Shown: piece by piece, positions 37,135 through 47,680 of the stretch
Position numbering within the stretch: position 1 is the stretch's first letter
How the letters are laid out: the number at the start of each line of letters is the position of its first letter
From: a virus
Virus record (IMG/VR): IMGVR_UViG_3300032245_001860
Span: 1 to 64,000 of that record
Reading direction: 5' to 3' (one strand)
DNA: 64,000 nucleotides
Position numbers and translations under genes: made by a program
Notes under the pieces: model-generated
Seen by the model: the letters and a program-made list of their open reading frames with translations, nothing else
Database searches by the model: none
What the model was told of the DNA's origin: nothing

Positions 37135-39853
37135 TCGTATAGTAGTTGCGCAAGCTGAATTATTAAGACAAATCTTTCTTGCCAAAGAAAAAGATTATAG
37201 TGAGTTTAGAGATTTAGTTCAATCATATCAAGGCCCATATAAACTTTTGTCTGCTTGGTTATTTGCAAGAGATTTTCAAAAACCTCAAGTGGATGATATT
37301 GTTAGACATTTAGATCCATATATCAGAAAAGGTCATTTGAAGCCTGGTGAAATAAATGTTTCACCTAATGCAGTAAAAATCAGAGACAGTCAAGCTTTTG
37401 AGGAAATAGTTCCTTTCACAGATTATATTCATGCGCAATTTCCAGTAGCAACAAAAGAATCTAAAGAACCTGTAAAACAACAAGTTGAAGATATTCCTGT
37501 AGCCACCGGAGATGGAATAAAAATATATCAAATCAATAGTGCAGATGATGGAAGAAGATTAGTTGGCGGCGATACAAAATGGTGTATTGGTTATCCTGGT
37601 CCTAATAATATGTGGCCTCATTATAGACAAAATCAAGCTTCCACATTTTTTGTTGTATATGATGAAAATCCTCCAACTTCTGATCAAAGAAAAGTAGCTA
37701 TTGATTTTACTAAAAATGATATTCTATTAACAGATATACCTAACACAACTGGACATCAATTGTCTAATGGTATGGACTGGGAAGATTATTCTAAATATCT
37801 TATGAAAAAGGGCGTAAATTTAGATGCTACAAGAATAAACCCTGAAACCAATGAAGAAGAAAAGATTTTTCAAAATAAACCAGTTACACCACAAGAAAAA
37901 TTAGTAACTACTTTATTTAATTTGACAAGAAATCAAAGTAAATATCAACCCAATTTAGGTCTTACTCCAGAAGATATAAAAATGTGGTCTACTGGTAAGT
38001 TTCAAATAAGATCTGATATGGAAAACCAAACTGTCATTCAAGCAGATGATAATGATCCAAATTATTTTTATTTTAGAAAAAATTCCAGATCAACTCCAAT
38101 AAATCTTCCAACAGAAGAAGAAATTCCTGGCATAAGCATTTCAAAAGAGCCTATGGATAATCCTTCAGGTGATGGAAGAACCCTATATAGTTCTATCACC
38201 ATAAATACAGATGAAACAAAAACATTTCTATCAAAATTTATTGGTATGGGATGGATTTTACCAGATCCAATATTTGATTATGTTATTGATTTACCTGATG
38301 GCAAAGATATCATAATTCAATATATAGACACAGGATTAAAACTTCCAAAACAGCAACTGGACAAAATAAAAAATGTACCAAGTTTCATAAAAAGCTATGT
38401 TCGTAAACAACTTCAAGCTGTAGAAAGAGCTGGTTCTACAGATTTAGAATTTTTAGAATTTGCAGATCCAAATGACCTAAAAATCAGAAATCAAGTTTTA
38501 GACGCACTTTATTCAAGATATGAAAATCAATCATATGACGATATGAATATTTTCTTTGAAAATACTCCATTAGAATGGTACAAAATACCTCAAATAGGTT
38601 TATTCTTAACAGATAAAACTGATTATATTGATTTCAATGATGAGTTAGCTATAAAAGTTGCCCTTGCTAAAGGTATGTGGTTTTATCTTAATGAAAATCC
38701 AACACTTGAAAATGCTCTAATATATTTGCATGATTTAAATGCTATAAATTCATTTAAAGACAAAGCAATAGCAGAAAAATATCATCCAACATTTTTTGAA
38801 GCTCCTTATTTTTTAGGAGTATGGAAAAAATTGTGGGATAAAGTTCCTGATTCTTTAAAAAAACTTCCTGAACTAAATCAATATAAAGCAGTGGGTGAAT
38901 TTGAACCATATGGTGGTTTACATCTTGAGCAACCATATCCCGGCGATGACATTGAATTATTATATGAAACAGCTGCAATTAATATTTTGGCTGGTAATGC
39001 ACAAAGAACTTATTTATATAAAAATAAACCTGAATTTTGGATGTATTTAATAAAGAATTTTAACAAATTGATGGAAGGTGTTTTCAGGAATATTAATTAT
39101 ATAACTCTTGAATCTGAAACTGATGAAGATGGCAATGATACTGAAACTAAAACTTATAGTAGACATGATCAAAGAGAAAAATTTTTAAAGTATTTTTCTT
39201 ATGCTTTGTCAACTAATATTTTAAGTAATCCTGAAATCATATCAGCTATAAAAGACAATTTTAAGGAAAATGAAACAGATTATATATTATCTGGTTTTAT
39301 GAATGTTCCACAAGTATTAGATTATTTCGTTGAAAAAATAAATACTTTTTCAGATGCATATCAAATAGCTGATTTTAGGTTTTCAAATTTATTTATGAAA
39401 GAAAACCCTATTTTAAGAAAAATTACACAAAATGGTTTTGATGTTGATAATTTCTTAAATGTTACATTTCAGCCTTTGCATCTTATTTATAATGCATACA
39501 AATGGTATCCAGAAATAATTGATAAGATTAGCGATGAAGGTTTCCTTAAAATTTTAAAATCTCCAAGAGACAGTACTATTGCAAGAGAATATTTCAGTTT
39601 CTTGCTTGAAAAAAGACCTAATGTTATATGGACTTTATTTGAAGAAGGTTCAAGAATATTTACCTACGAGCAAAGAGTTTTCCTGACACAAAAGAAAAAA
39701 GAAATGTCTCAACAACCACAAGAACCAATTGAAGAAGAACCTACTACAGCTTTTGTAAAATCAATAGTGAAGGTGGCTAATAAACTTGACAGCAAAAATA
39801 AATACAAGTTAGCGGACAAGTTTACAAATATCTTGAGAAAATACAATGTTTAA
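37124..39853 (+). CDS. Giant tandem paralogue 2, 909 residues
   Basis: Same plan as the gene at 34141: IYQINSADDGRRLVGGDTKW, C, NMWPHYR, FFVVYDENPPTSDQRKVAID, LTDIPNTTG; C-terminal tag SIVKVANKLDSKNKYKLADK. Overlaps gene 1 by 11 nt. The junction sequence (end of one gene with the start MFNNRIVVA of the next) is repeated almost exactly at the next junction, so the array arose by tandem duplication. Confidence 0.7.
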   Translation: MFNNRIVVAQAELLRQIFLAKEKDYSEFRDLVQSYQGPYKLLSAWLFARDFQKPQVDDIVRHLDPYIRKGHLKPGEINVSPNAVKIRDSQAFEEIVPFTDYIHAQFPVATKESKEPVKQQVEDIPVATGDGIKIYQINSADDGRRLVGGDTKWCIGYPGPNNMWPHYRQNQASTFFVVYDENPPTSDQRKVAIDFTKNDILLTDIPNTTGHQLSNGMDWEDYSKYLMKKGVNLDATRINPETNEEEKIFQNKPVTPQEKLVTTLFNLTRNQSKYQPNLGLTPEDIKMWSTGKFQIRSDMENQTVIQADDNDPNYFYFRKNSRSTPINLPTEEEIPGISISKEPMDNPSGDGRTLYSSITINTDETKTFLSKFIGMGWILPDPIFDYVIDLPDGKDIIIQYIDTGLKLPKQQLDKIKNVPSFIKSYVRKQLQAVERAGSTDLEFLEFADPNDLKIRNQVLDALYSRYENQSYDDMNIFFENTPLEWYKIPQIGLFLTDKTDYIDFNDELAIKVALAKGMWFYLNENPTLENALIYLHDLNAINSFKDKAIAEKYHPTFFEAPYFLGVWKKLWDKVPDSLKKLPELNQYKAVGEFEPYGGLHLEQPYPGDDIELLYETAAINILAGNAQRTYLYKNKPEFWMYLIKNFNKLMEGVFRNINYITLESETDEDGNDTETKTYSRHDQREKFLKYFSYALSTNILSNPEIISAIKDNFKENETDYILSGFMNVPQVLDYFVEKINTFSDAYQIADFRFSNLFMKENPILRKITQNGFDVDNFLNVTFQPLHLIYNAYKWYPEIIDKISDEGFLKILKSPRDSTIAREYFSFLLEKRPNVIWTLFEEGSRIFTYEQRVFLTQKKKEMSQQPQEPIEEEPTTAFVKSIVKVANKLDSKNKYKLADKFTNILRKYNV

Positions 39854-42563
39854 TTATCGCATAGTAGTAGCAAATAAAGATTTATTCATTTCAATCTTTA
39901 GATCTGTTGGTAAAGATTACAACAACTATAAAGAAACAATTAATAACTATAATTCTGTTTTCAAATCTATTGCTGCTTGGATGCTTGCAAGAGACTCCAA
40001 TGAATTTGCAATTAACGATATAGTTAGCCATCTTACCGAATATATAAATCGTAAAAAATTAAACCCTGCTAATATCAAAGTATCTATAGCTAATATTGTA
40101 ATTAATGACAAATCTATTCCTGATTTAGAAGAATTATTCAACTATGTCCATGCCACCTTTCCAATAGTAAAGAAACAAGAAGAACAACCAGCTGAAGAAA
40201 TAATAGAACGTACTCCTATTCTCACTGGCGATGGAATACAGATATTCAAAGTAGATAGGGCTCAAGATAGTAAAGAACTTGCAGCTGATACTTCTTGGTG
40301 CATAGCTTATAAAGGCCCAAATAATATGTGGCAAAGCTATAGGAGTAACCAAGCTGCTACTTTCTTCATTGTATGGGATGAAAATCCACCAACACCTAAT
40401 CAAAGAAAAGTGGCTTTGCAATATAATAAAAATAATGTCCAAATCACTGATATTGTAAACAGAACAGGTTTTAATTTAACTAACGACATTACTTTTGAAT
40501 ATCAAGGACAAACTATTACAGGCAGAGATATACCTACTTATCTTACATATTTGAAAAGTAAGGGAGTGGATATTGATGCCACAACTATTAACCCTGAAAC
40601 TGGCCAAGAAGAAAAAATACTTAAAAACAAACCTATCACTCCTGAAGAAGCAATGGAGACAGAGATTGGCGCATATGTAAGATATAATTCTTCAGATATT
40701 AGTGTTGATAATATTAAAAGTTGGGCTACAGGAGAGTTTACTCTTACCATTCCTCAAGGTTTCATCAACAAAGTCCGTGATGGAGAATATCAAGTTTTTA
40801 CTAAAGATAATTACTCTGGAAGAAGTTTTAAAGTTCCTTATGATTTTGTAACTGAAGAAATACCATTTGATGATCACCCCCGGAACGCTTTACCTTTGCC
40901 ATTAAAATCCGTCACTTTTGAATCAGAAAATATAAAAACATACCTTGCCAAATTCATCGGAATGGGATGGATTATGTCTGATGAAATTGTAGATTATTTG
41001 ATGGAAGTTCCTGGTGGTAAAGATTACTTAATTCAATATGTAAATACTGGCTTACAATTACCTAAAAGTCAAGTTGATAAATTAAGCACTAATAAACAAC
41101 TTTTTAATTCCTATTTGAAACAACAACTGACAGCATTCGAATTAGGGCACAACAATGGAGAGTTTTTACAATATATTGATACTGATAATGAAGAAGTAAA
41201 AAATAAAATTCTTGAAAGATATAAGAAAAATTCATTTATCAATATTCCCTTAAAATGGCTTAAAGTATTACCACAAATAGGTGTTTTTAAGTTTACAGGT
41301 CCTAACTTTGATTTTGGAGATGAATTTATAAATCAATTGGCTATTTCTCATGGTAATACTGACATTTATGAACAATTTCCAACTCTTGAAAATACAAAAA
41401 TTTTACTTCAATTTCCTGAAGCAATTGATAAACTAAAACCAAGAGCTGAAGCAGAAGGATATTCTTCAAATGTATTTAGTGAGATTGATCAATTAAGTGA
41501 TTGGACTGTTAGATGGAAATCCGTGCCAGAAATATTTCACGACAATCCTGAATTTCAAATATATAAATCCGCTGCTTTAGCTGGTCAAAATTCATATGAC
41601 AGAATGGATCTCAAGAAACACGAAGGTAATAATCCAGATGATTTCTTATATTACACAATTCTTTTGATGAATGATGAAATACAACATGAAGAAAAAAATT
41701 CTCCGATAATCAAAAACCCTGAATTTTGGAAATTTGCAATTAATAACTTTGATCATTTGATAGATACAGTATTTAAAAAAATCAAAATATGGCATAGAGA
41801 TTTACCTGATAATTTTGATGAAGATAATGATGACGAAGAAAATTTTGATGAAATAGAAGACAAAGATAAACAAAGGGTAGAACTTGCTGGTTTCTTAAAA
41901 AATATGCCACCTGAAATATTCTTCTCCCCTGAAATGGTTGAATTGATCAAGAGCAAGTTTGACCTTGAAATAATAAACAATGCATTAGTAAACTATTTGC
42001 AAAAAGGTTGGAATCTTGACGCATTTTCAGCATACATAAAAGATTTTGCTGATTTAGCTCAGTTTTCTAATTATGGATTTATATTTTTTACTCATCCAAA
42101 TAATTTAATTAAAACATTAGTGAGAGATCATTACGATGAACAAAAATTCTTATATGCTTTGAGTAATTTAGCTGGCTTTAAATCAAGTGTTTTTGTAGAA
42201 CTTACTAAATGGCTTCCAGAATTATTTCTAAAAGTATCTGATGAAGCAATATTGAAAATGCTTACCAATATTCGTGGCACAATACCAAGAGAATTTTTAG
42301 ATCATATCTTAGAATATAAACCAGATTTCATAAAAAAATATTCTGATCGATTAATACCTAAAATGCATTCACAAGATGTATGGTATTATCTTACTGAAGA
42401 ATTGAGAAAACAACAAGAAGAAGCAGATAAAACAATTGAAGAAGAAGATAAGTTTGCTTCTGTAAAAATTATGGTGAAAGTGGCACAAAAGCTTGATATT
42501 AAAAAGAAATATGAGTTAGCAGATAAACTAACTCATATTCTAAAGGTAAAAACCTCTCAATAG
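39846..42563 (+). CDS. Giant tandem paralogue 3, 905 residues
   Basis: Core IFKVDRAQDSKELAADTSWC, NMWQSYR, FFIVWDENPPTPNQRKVALQ, ITDIVNRTG; tag IMVKVAQKLDIKKKYELADK at the C-terminus. Overlaps gene 2 by 8 nt. Beyond the core the three copies share the order of blocks (GMGWI..D, GGKDYLIQYVNTGL, L..P.WIK) while loops differ in length, a pattern of diversification after duplication. Confidence 0.7.
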   Translation: MFNYRIVVANKDLFISIFRSVGKDYNNYKETINNYNSVFKSIAAWMLARDSNEFAINDIVSHLTEYINRKKLNPANIKVSIANIVINDKSIPDLEELFNYVHATFPIVKKQEEQPAEEIIERTPILTGDGIQIFKVDRAQDSKELAADTSWCIAYKGPNNMWQSYRSNQAATFFIVWDENPPTPNQRKVALQYNKNNVQITDIVNRTGFNLTNDITFEYQGQTITGRDIPTYLTYLKSKGVDIDATTINPETGQEEKILKNKPITPEEAMETEIGAYVRYNSSDISVDNIKSWATGEFTLTIPQGFINKVRDGEYQVFTKDNYSGRSFKVPYDFVTEEIPFDDHPRNALPLPLKSVTFESENIKTYLAKFIGMGWIMSDEIVDYLMEVPGGKDYLIQYVNTGLQLPKSQVDKLSTNKQLFNSYLKQQLTAFELGHNNGEFLQYIDTDNEEVKNKILERYKKNSFINIPLKWLKVLPQIGVFKFTGPNFDFGDEFINQLAISHGNTDIYEQFPTLENTKILLQFPEAIDKLKPRAEAEGYSSNVFSEIDQLSDWTVRWKSVPEIFHDNPEFQIYKSAALAGQNSYDRMDLKKHEGNNPDDFLYYTILLMNDEIQHEEKNSPIIKNPEFWKFAINNFDHLIDTVFKKIKIWHRDLPDNFDEDNDDEENFDEIEDKDKQRVELAGFLKNMPPEIFFSPEMVELIKSKFDLEIINNALVNYLQKGWNLDAFSAYIKDFADLAQFSNYGFIFFTHPNNLIKTLVRDHYDEQKFLYALSNLAGFKSSVFVELTKWLPELFLKVSDEAILKMLTNIRGTIPREFLDHILEYKPDFIKKYSDRLIPKMHSQDVWYYLTEELRKQQEEADKTIEEEDKFASVKIMVKVAQKLDIKKKYELADKLTHILKVKTSQ

Positions 42564-42576
42564 AGAGGTTTTTTAT
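42547..42576. terminator. Bidirectional terminator
   Basis: AAAACCTCTC-AATA-GAGAGGTTTT between converging genes. Confidence 0.85.
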
Positions 42577-42938
42577 TATCGAAGTGGTTTTACTTGTTCT
42601 ACGTTTTTAGCAACAGTAGAAGCCCATTTTTCAGCTAATTTTTGAGCTGAAGAATTGTGAACCTTTGCATCAGATTTAGTAACAGATACTAAAACCTTGT
42701 CACCTACCAATACACACCATGTATTGTTCACCTTCTTGACATTTACATCAGAAGCTTTTACATCTGCATTCAAGCAAAGAGCATTGAAACGATCATAGAG
42801 ATCATCTAATCTTTTGCCATCATCTACAACAGAAAGATATCTTACACCACTAAATGAAAGTGATCTAACATATTTCACTGAACTTCCCATTGTATTTAGA
42901 CTGCATACAGCCAATAAACCAATCATTAGAGTTTTCAT
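42576..42938 (-). CDS. Secreted protein, 120 residues
   Basis: Signal peptide MKTLMIGLLAVCSLNTMGSS, then a small basic alpha/beta domain (NNTWCVLVGDKVLVSVTKSD). Exported; next to the endolysin, so an envelope-related role is possible. No recognised family. Confidence 0.6.
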   Translation of the reverse strand: MKTLMIGLLAVCSLNTMGSSVKYVRSLSFSGVRYLSVVDDGKRLDDLYDRFNALCLNADVKASDVNVKKVNNTWCVLVGDKVLVSVTKSDAKVHNSSAQKLAEKWASTVAKNVEQVKPLR

Positions 42939-42975
42939 ATTTTTATTTTACCTCTTATATTTTTATTTGCAAATT

Positions 42976-43938
42976 TTAATCAATATTTTCAGCTACAAGT
43001 TCAGCTCTATTTGTCCAGCCTTTTCCATATATATCTGCTTGTTCATCAGATTTATACCTATGGATCTGTGCATCAAGAATTTGCTTCGTAAATGTTTTAT
43101 CATCTTTTTTGCATTTTGACCAGATAGCAGCAAGAGTTTTAGGACCCATAAAACCAGTTTGTTCAATATTTAATAATCTTTGAACAAATCTAATTGAATC
43201 TTGTGGGCCATCAGTTAAAGCCATTGACATCATAGCTTTAGCAACATTATGAGGAAGTTGATCACCTTTTATCACTCCCCAAAATAATTTTCTATAAATT
43301 TTCAATGCTCTTGTCTTTGATATCTTAAAGACATCAGAAGACTTGATTTTGTTCTGTTTTGCCCAATCATTATATGTTCTTTGGGTGATGCCAAAATTAG
43401 TTCTACCGCCTCTATCTGATTTTTCATCAGTTTTTCCACCTTCAAGATTTAACATCAACTTCATTGTTTCGTCAAAATTGCCTTTAGGTAACTGTGAAGC
43501 TTTGAATGGTTCAGGTTTTTTTACTTCTTGCTCTTTTACAGGTTCAAATTTAGGTCTTGGAGCAGGTTGAACTCTTCTGCGTAATCTTTTTTGAACAGGT
43601 TTTTCTACTGGGGTTTCAATTTGTTTTGGAGCTGGTTTTGCTTGTGGCTTGACATATGTATCTTCAACAAATTCAGAATCTTCCCCATATTGATCCATGA
43701 AAGCTTGTTGGTCCATCATTCTTTGTTCAGCAGCAGGAGGTTTAGTTGGTAAAGGACTGACAACATTCCCTAAAGTTCCAATACCAACTGCTAATGGAAG
43801 TGCTTTTAAGAAATCAACAGGTCTGAAAGTTTTTTCGCCAGCTAATTTTATAAGTTGATCAAGATTGTCTGCTGTTTGAAAATCTCCAATATCATCGTAG
43901 ATTCTTGCAGCAATTCTTATATTATTTACAGAGGTCAT
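42976..43938 (-). CDS. GH108-type endolysin with N-terminal tag
   Basis: 320 residues. Residues 5-32 are the recurring tag (NIRIAARIYDDIGDFQTADN). A proline/lysine-rich linker runs to about 150. The C-terminal domain has LEGGK (E166), DRGGRTNFGITQRTY (175-189) and NVAKAMMSMALTDGP, typical of GH108 N-acetylmuramidases, with the PG_binding_3 end (RFVQRLLNI......GPKTLAAI). It cuts peptidoglycan. The tag suggests a virion-borne lysin rather than, or as well as, a free one (inference). Confidence 0.85.
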   Translation of the reverse strand: MTSVNNIRIAARIYDDIGDFQTADNLDQLIKLAGEKTFRPVDFLKALPLAVGIGTLGNVVSPLPTKPPAAEQRMMDQQAFMDQYGEDSEFVEDTYVKPQAKPAPKQIETPVEKPVQKRLRRRVQPAPRPKFEPVKEQEVKKPEPFKASQLPKGNFDETMKLMLNLEGGKTDEKSDRGGRTNFGITQRTYNDWAKQNKIKSSDVFKISKTRALKIYRKLFWGVIKGDQLPHNVAKAMMSMALTDGPQDSIRFVQRLLNIEQTGFMGPKTLAAIWSKCKKDDKTFTKQILDAQIHRYKSDEQADIYGKGWTNRAELVAENID

Positions 43939-43962
43939 AAAGTAATTTTACTTTTATGAGCC

Positions 43963-44130
43963 TTACTTACCTCTTGATCCGCTTCTTCTGATTTGTGGCT
44001 TTAAGGCATTTGAATTAGCTTTTTGATTATTGTTTGTATTTAAGGGTAAAGCTTTTTCATTAACATTATTTTGAAATTTAGCCAAGAGTTTTTCTTGCTC
44101 TGGTGATAATAAAGATTTGCGATTCGCCAT
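43963..44130 (-). CDS. Small basic protein, 55 residues
   Basis: MANRKSLLSPEQEKLLAKFQ, ending in a basic disordered tail (KPQIRRSGSRGK). AAGGA lies upstream. No recognised family. Confidence 0.5.
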   Translation of the reverse strand: MANRKSLLSPEQEKLLAKFQNNVNEKALPLNTNNNQKANSNALKPQIRRSGSRGK

Positions 44131-44134
44131 TGAA

Positions 44135-45868
44135 TTAGTTTCCTTTTTTATAGTTTTTATTATTATACACACCTGCATAGGCCCAATTTTCATCTTTATC
44201 AGTCATTGGCCTTTCAGTGAGCTTGTCTATTGTTTGATTGTTATTTTCTTCTATTTCGTGTTTAGGAGCAAATAATCTTAATTGTGATCTGTTATTTTCT
44301 ATTTGTTTTTCATGAAGATCAAGAAGTGGTTGTGTTTTTAAGAACGGGATTATTTCATCATCACTGTAGAAATTTTTTCTATATCCACTTGGTATTCTAA
44401 AATCATTGCCTGTCTTTTCTTTATATTGAAATGCAAATTTACTTTTCTCAAAGAAATTTTCTATTTTATTTGCCACTAAAAAATAAAGATATTCAGGTTG
44501 TTTTTGATACCAAGACATGAATGGTTCTTTTGATTCTGAATCTTTATATTTTTCTTTTGCTTCTTCAAACTTTTTTGTAGCTGTTTCAAGTACACCATTG
44601 ACATCTAAATATCTTTCAAAATTGTGTGTAGTAAATGATTTTTTTAATGCTAATTCTGCTTTGTGTTCTAATGCAGTGTAGAAAGTGTTAGCGTAATCAT
44701 CAAGAGGATAATCTTCTATTGTATATGCTTCATTATCCCAATTAAATGCACTACCTGATCTTTGTAATCCATCATGCATTTCACTAATTGCAGCATCTAT
44801 AATATCTGGAATATGTGAGCCATAAAGATTTGATTCAGCGAATTGTTCATGATTCCAAACAGGAGATATAATTCCAAATCTGTTAAAATCTTCTGTTACA
44901 TCATCATCAATAGCATCATATTCTGATTCATCTGGGCCATAAATAGATTCTGTTATAGCGTATCCAATTTGATCAGGTTCATATGTCCAATAAATTCTTT
45001 CTTGCCAATCTTCAAAATGATCAGCTACAGGATTTATATTAGATTGTTTTTTGATATCTTCTCTGTCGTCAAAAAATTCTCTAATTTTTTCCACTAAATC
45101 ATCATCTTCAACTTTAGCATTATTTGGGCCCTTGATTTGAATTACTTTATCACCTTGTATTTCAATTGTTGCTTTAGGTTGATTTTGTGGATCTCTTAAG
45201 GAATAGATTCTTGAATGTCCTCTTCTCACTGCATCCCAATATCCAGCAACACAGTGATGCATTTTTGCACCTTCAACATCAAGATCATTTTCTGATTTGA
45301 CATTTACCATATTCCAACCATCAGGATATGCCATTACTACTTCTCGGTCAGCTGGATTGTAAAATTTACCTCCACCTTTACCTATAAGTATTTGCTCCCA
45401 TTCATCTGTGTCTTCAACCACTTGTTCCCAGGACTTCAATCCAAGATTATAATCAGGGTCATTTGTTTCAATATTGTTGACAAAATCTTGCATATGGAGA
45501 GCTTGTTCTAAAAAATTAGCATGCTCACCATTCATACCACCTGAAGGAATATTATGATCATATTCACCATTAGGTTTTTGAGGTTGTATTCTCCAGCCTT
45601 TTAATTTATGAAATAACCAGTTTTTAAATCTTTCATTTGTGAAGTTGTCTAATATGAATTTTTCTTCTCTTGTTGGTCTATTTTGACTTGAAAGATTTTC
45701 TAATTCTTGCAATGTGATATTTGGATTTTGTTTGATTGCGCCTAACATTTTACCTTTGGCAGCATTATCAAATTTGGGGTCAGAAAAAACAGCTAAAATA
45801 GATTCATTTATGCCTTGAGTTCTAAGCTTTTCTACTTCATCTTGTAAACTTGCAAATCTGTACCACAT
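44135..45868 (-). CDS. PcfJ-like protein with MWY N-terminus, 577 residues
   Basis: Begins MWYRFASLQ. Residues about 210-290: SENDLDVEGAKMHHCVAGYW, then RGHSRIYSLRDPQNQPKATI, EIQGDKVIQIKGPNN. This is the PcfJ-like pattern (HCV..Y...G...I.SLR....P..TiEi), known from conjugative and phage proteins of unknown activity. The next gene is a paralogue. Large helical C-terminus. Confidence 0.75.
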   Translation of the reverse strand: MWYRFASLQDEVEKLRTQGINESILAVFSDPKFDNAAKGKMLGAIKQNPNITLQELENLSSQNRPTREEKFILDNFTNERFKNWLFHKLKGWRIQPQKPNGEYDHNIPSGGMNGEHANFLEQALHMQDFVNNIETNDPDYNLGLKSWEQVVEDTDEWEQILIGKGGGKFYNPADREVVMAYPDGWNMVNVKSENDLDVEGAKMHHCVAGYWDAVRRGHSRIYSLRDPQNQPKATIEIQGDKVIQIKGPNNAKVEDDDLVEKIREFFDDREDIKKQSNINPVADHFEDWQERIYWTYEPDQIGYAITESIYGPDESEYDAIDDDVTEDFNRFGIISPVWNHEQFAESNLYGSHIPDIIDAAISEMHDGLQRSGSAFNWDNEAYTIEDYPLDDYANTFYTALEHKAELALKKSFTTHNFERYLDVNGVLETATKKFEEAKEKYKDSESKEPFMSWYQKQPEYLYFLVANKIENFFEKSKFAFQYKEKTGNDFRIPSGYRKNFYSDDEIIPFLKTQPLLDLHEKQIENNRSQLRLFAPKHEIEENNNQTIDKLTERPMTDKDENWAYAGVYNNKNYKKGN

Positions 45869-45871
45869 AGT

Positions 45872-47680
45872 TTAAGCCTTGTTCGCCAATCTAAATCTTT
45901 TATTATTGAATGAATATCTCCACTCATTCACGCCTTCAGTAAATAATTTTTGCTGTTGTCTTCTACTTAAGAAATCTTGGTAATAATCTTCTGTTCCTCT
46001 ATACAATGCTTCACTTGGAGTAACTGGTGAAACATCTAAATTAATAGATAGTTTATTTGCAATATCATAAAACTCTTTTGGCATATTGTTTCTTATATAG
46101 GTATACAAAGCTCTATAAAAATAAACAGGATAAACATCATAAATATTTTCATATTCTTTGAGTTGATGATAACCTCTTGAATCTGGCCTCTCATATGGTT
46201 GATTTGCTAATTCATTTATTTCATCATCACTCATATTTTCAAGATTTAATTTGACAGGTTTGTTTCCAGGATTAAATTCTTCACTTACTGCTGCTTCTTT
46301 ATAATCTCTAATTTTTTCTAATTCTTCTGAGAGAGCTTCTTTGTATTTATGTCTTATATCATCTATATTAAGACCGCTTATTATAATTTCTCTGTTTGTT
46401 CCTAAAGTACCAACTTGAGATGCATAGTCCTTAATTTTTTCTAAATCTTTACGAATATACATATCGCCAAGTAAAGAAATTAATTCATCAAATCTATCAT
46501 CATCAGGTATTTCTTGATAAGTTTTATAATAACCAGCATTATCTACCCCGACTTGACTGATTAAATATTCAACTGGCAAGTCTCTGTAAAGGTCATCATA
46601 ATCTCTTTCAATTGGCCTGTAACGAACACCCAATTCGTCAGTCATTGTTTCATCATTTTCAGGATTTAAATAATCTGCAATTGCATACAAAGCATCTTGT
46701 TCAGACATATTCTGATTCAGGTTCAGGTCTTCATTGAGATCATGTTTAGAATAAAAATTATTTTGTTCAATCCAGTAAAGAGCTAATTTTTTATACTCTG
46801 GTTTGGGTGGTTTATTGCCTTTGCCTTGAATTTGCTTTACTTTGTCAGGCAATCCTATTTCTATAGTAACATGTGGTTTGTTTGATTCATCTCTTAAAGA
46901 ATAAGTGTCGCTAATGCCTTGTTCATATAAGCCATGGTAATTATTTGTGCCTGTACAGTGACCCATATTTTGACCTTCAGCATCAAAATCTCTTTCTTGG
47001 GTAAGTTTGACCATCATCCAATCATTGTATTCTTCAGGTAATCCTAAAGATTTAACTGTCTGTGCATCAAAAATCATTACTACATTTGGGTCAACTATTT
47101 TGCCATTTTCTTTCTTGATTTTAGAATATGTTGCACCTGGTTCTTGATTACTTAATTCTTCATGCCATATTTCACTGGCTCTACTTGCTTGATCTAAATT
47201 CATAGAAAAAATATTGAATCTTGGGTTTTCACTTACATATTCAACATACCAATCTAAAATATGATAAAGCTCATTTGTAACACCGATAATTGGTCCTATA
47301 GCAATATGTGAAAATTTAGGATAACTGAATTTTTCTGGGTCATGTTGATTTGGTCTGTAAGAAGGTAAAGCTACTCTTTCAACCCATTTATAAAAATTAG
47401 CTTTTTGTTCTTCGGAAATATTCATTCCTGATAATCTTGTGTCTAAATCTGCTAATAATCTTAATTCGTCATTAGATACTTTTTGTAATTGATTAGTTTG
47501 GAATTTGCCTTGTAATTCATCCCAAGGCATAAGAGGATTTTGCATCAAGGCTCCAATATATTTACCTCTTAATGGTATATCGGTCATTGCTTGTAGGTTA
47601 TCAATTGTGTCATCGCTTACACCTTTAGATTTAAGTGTTTCAAAAGCTCGTTCTACGTTTTGTGCAAGTCTATACCACAT
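45872..47680 (-). CDS. PcfJ-like protein with MWY N-terminus, 602 residues
   Basis: Begins MWYRLAQNV. Core: QERDFDAEGQNMGHCTGTNN then YSLRDESNKPHVTIEIGLPD and VKQIQGKGNKP, a PcfJ-like motif series. It shares the N-terminal ~50 residues' pattern (L...G.....L......P..GKYIGAL.QNP....) with the gene after it. Probable duplication. Function unknown. Confidence 0.75.
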   Translation of the reverse strand: MWYRLAQNVERAFETLKSKGVSDDTIDNLQAMTDIPLRGKYIGALMQNPLMPWDELQGKFQTNQLQKVSNDELRLLADLDTRLSGMNISEEQKANFYKWVERVALPSYRPNQHDPEKFSYPKFSHIAIGPIIGVTNELYHILDWYVEYVSENPRFNIFSMNLDQASRASEIWHEELSNQEPGATYSKIKKENGKIVDPNVVMIFDAQTVKSLGLPEEYNDWMMVKLTQERDFDAEGQNMGHCTGTNNYHGLYEQGISDTYSLRDESNKPHVTIEIGLPDKVKQIQGKGNKPPKPEYKKLALYWIEQNNFYSKHDLNEDLNLNQNMSEQDALYAIADYLNPENDETMTDELGVRYRPIERDYDDLYRDLPVEYLISQVGVDNAGYYKTYQEIPDDDRFDELISLLGDMYIRKDLEKIKDYASQVGTLGTNREIIISGLNIDDIRHKYKEALSEELEKIRDYKEAAVSEEFNPGNKPVKLNLENMSDDEINELANQPYERPDSRGYHQLKEYENIYDVYPVYFYRALYTYIRNNMPKEFYDIANKLSINLDVSPVTPSEALYRGTEDYYQDFLSRRQQQKLFTEGVNEWRYSFNNKRFRLANKA

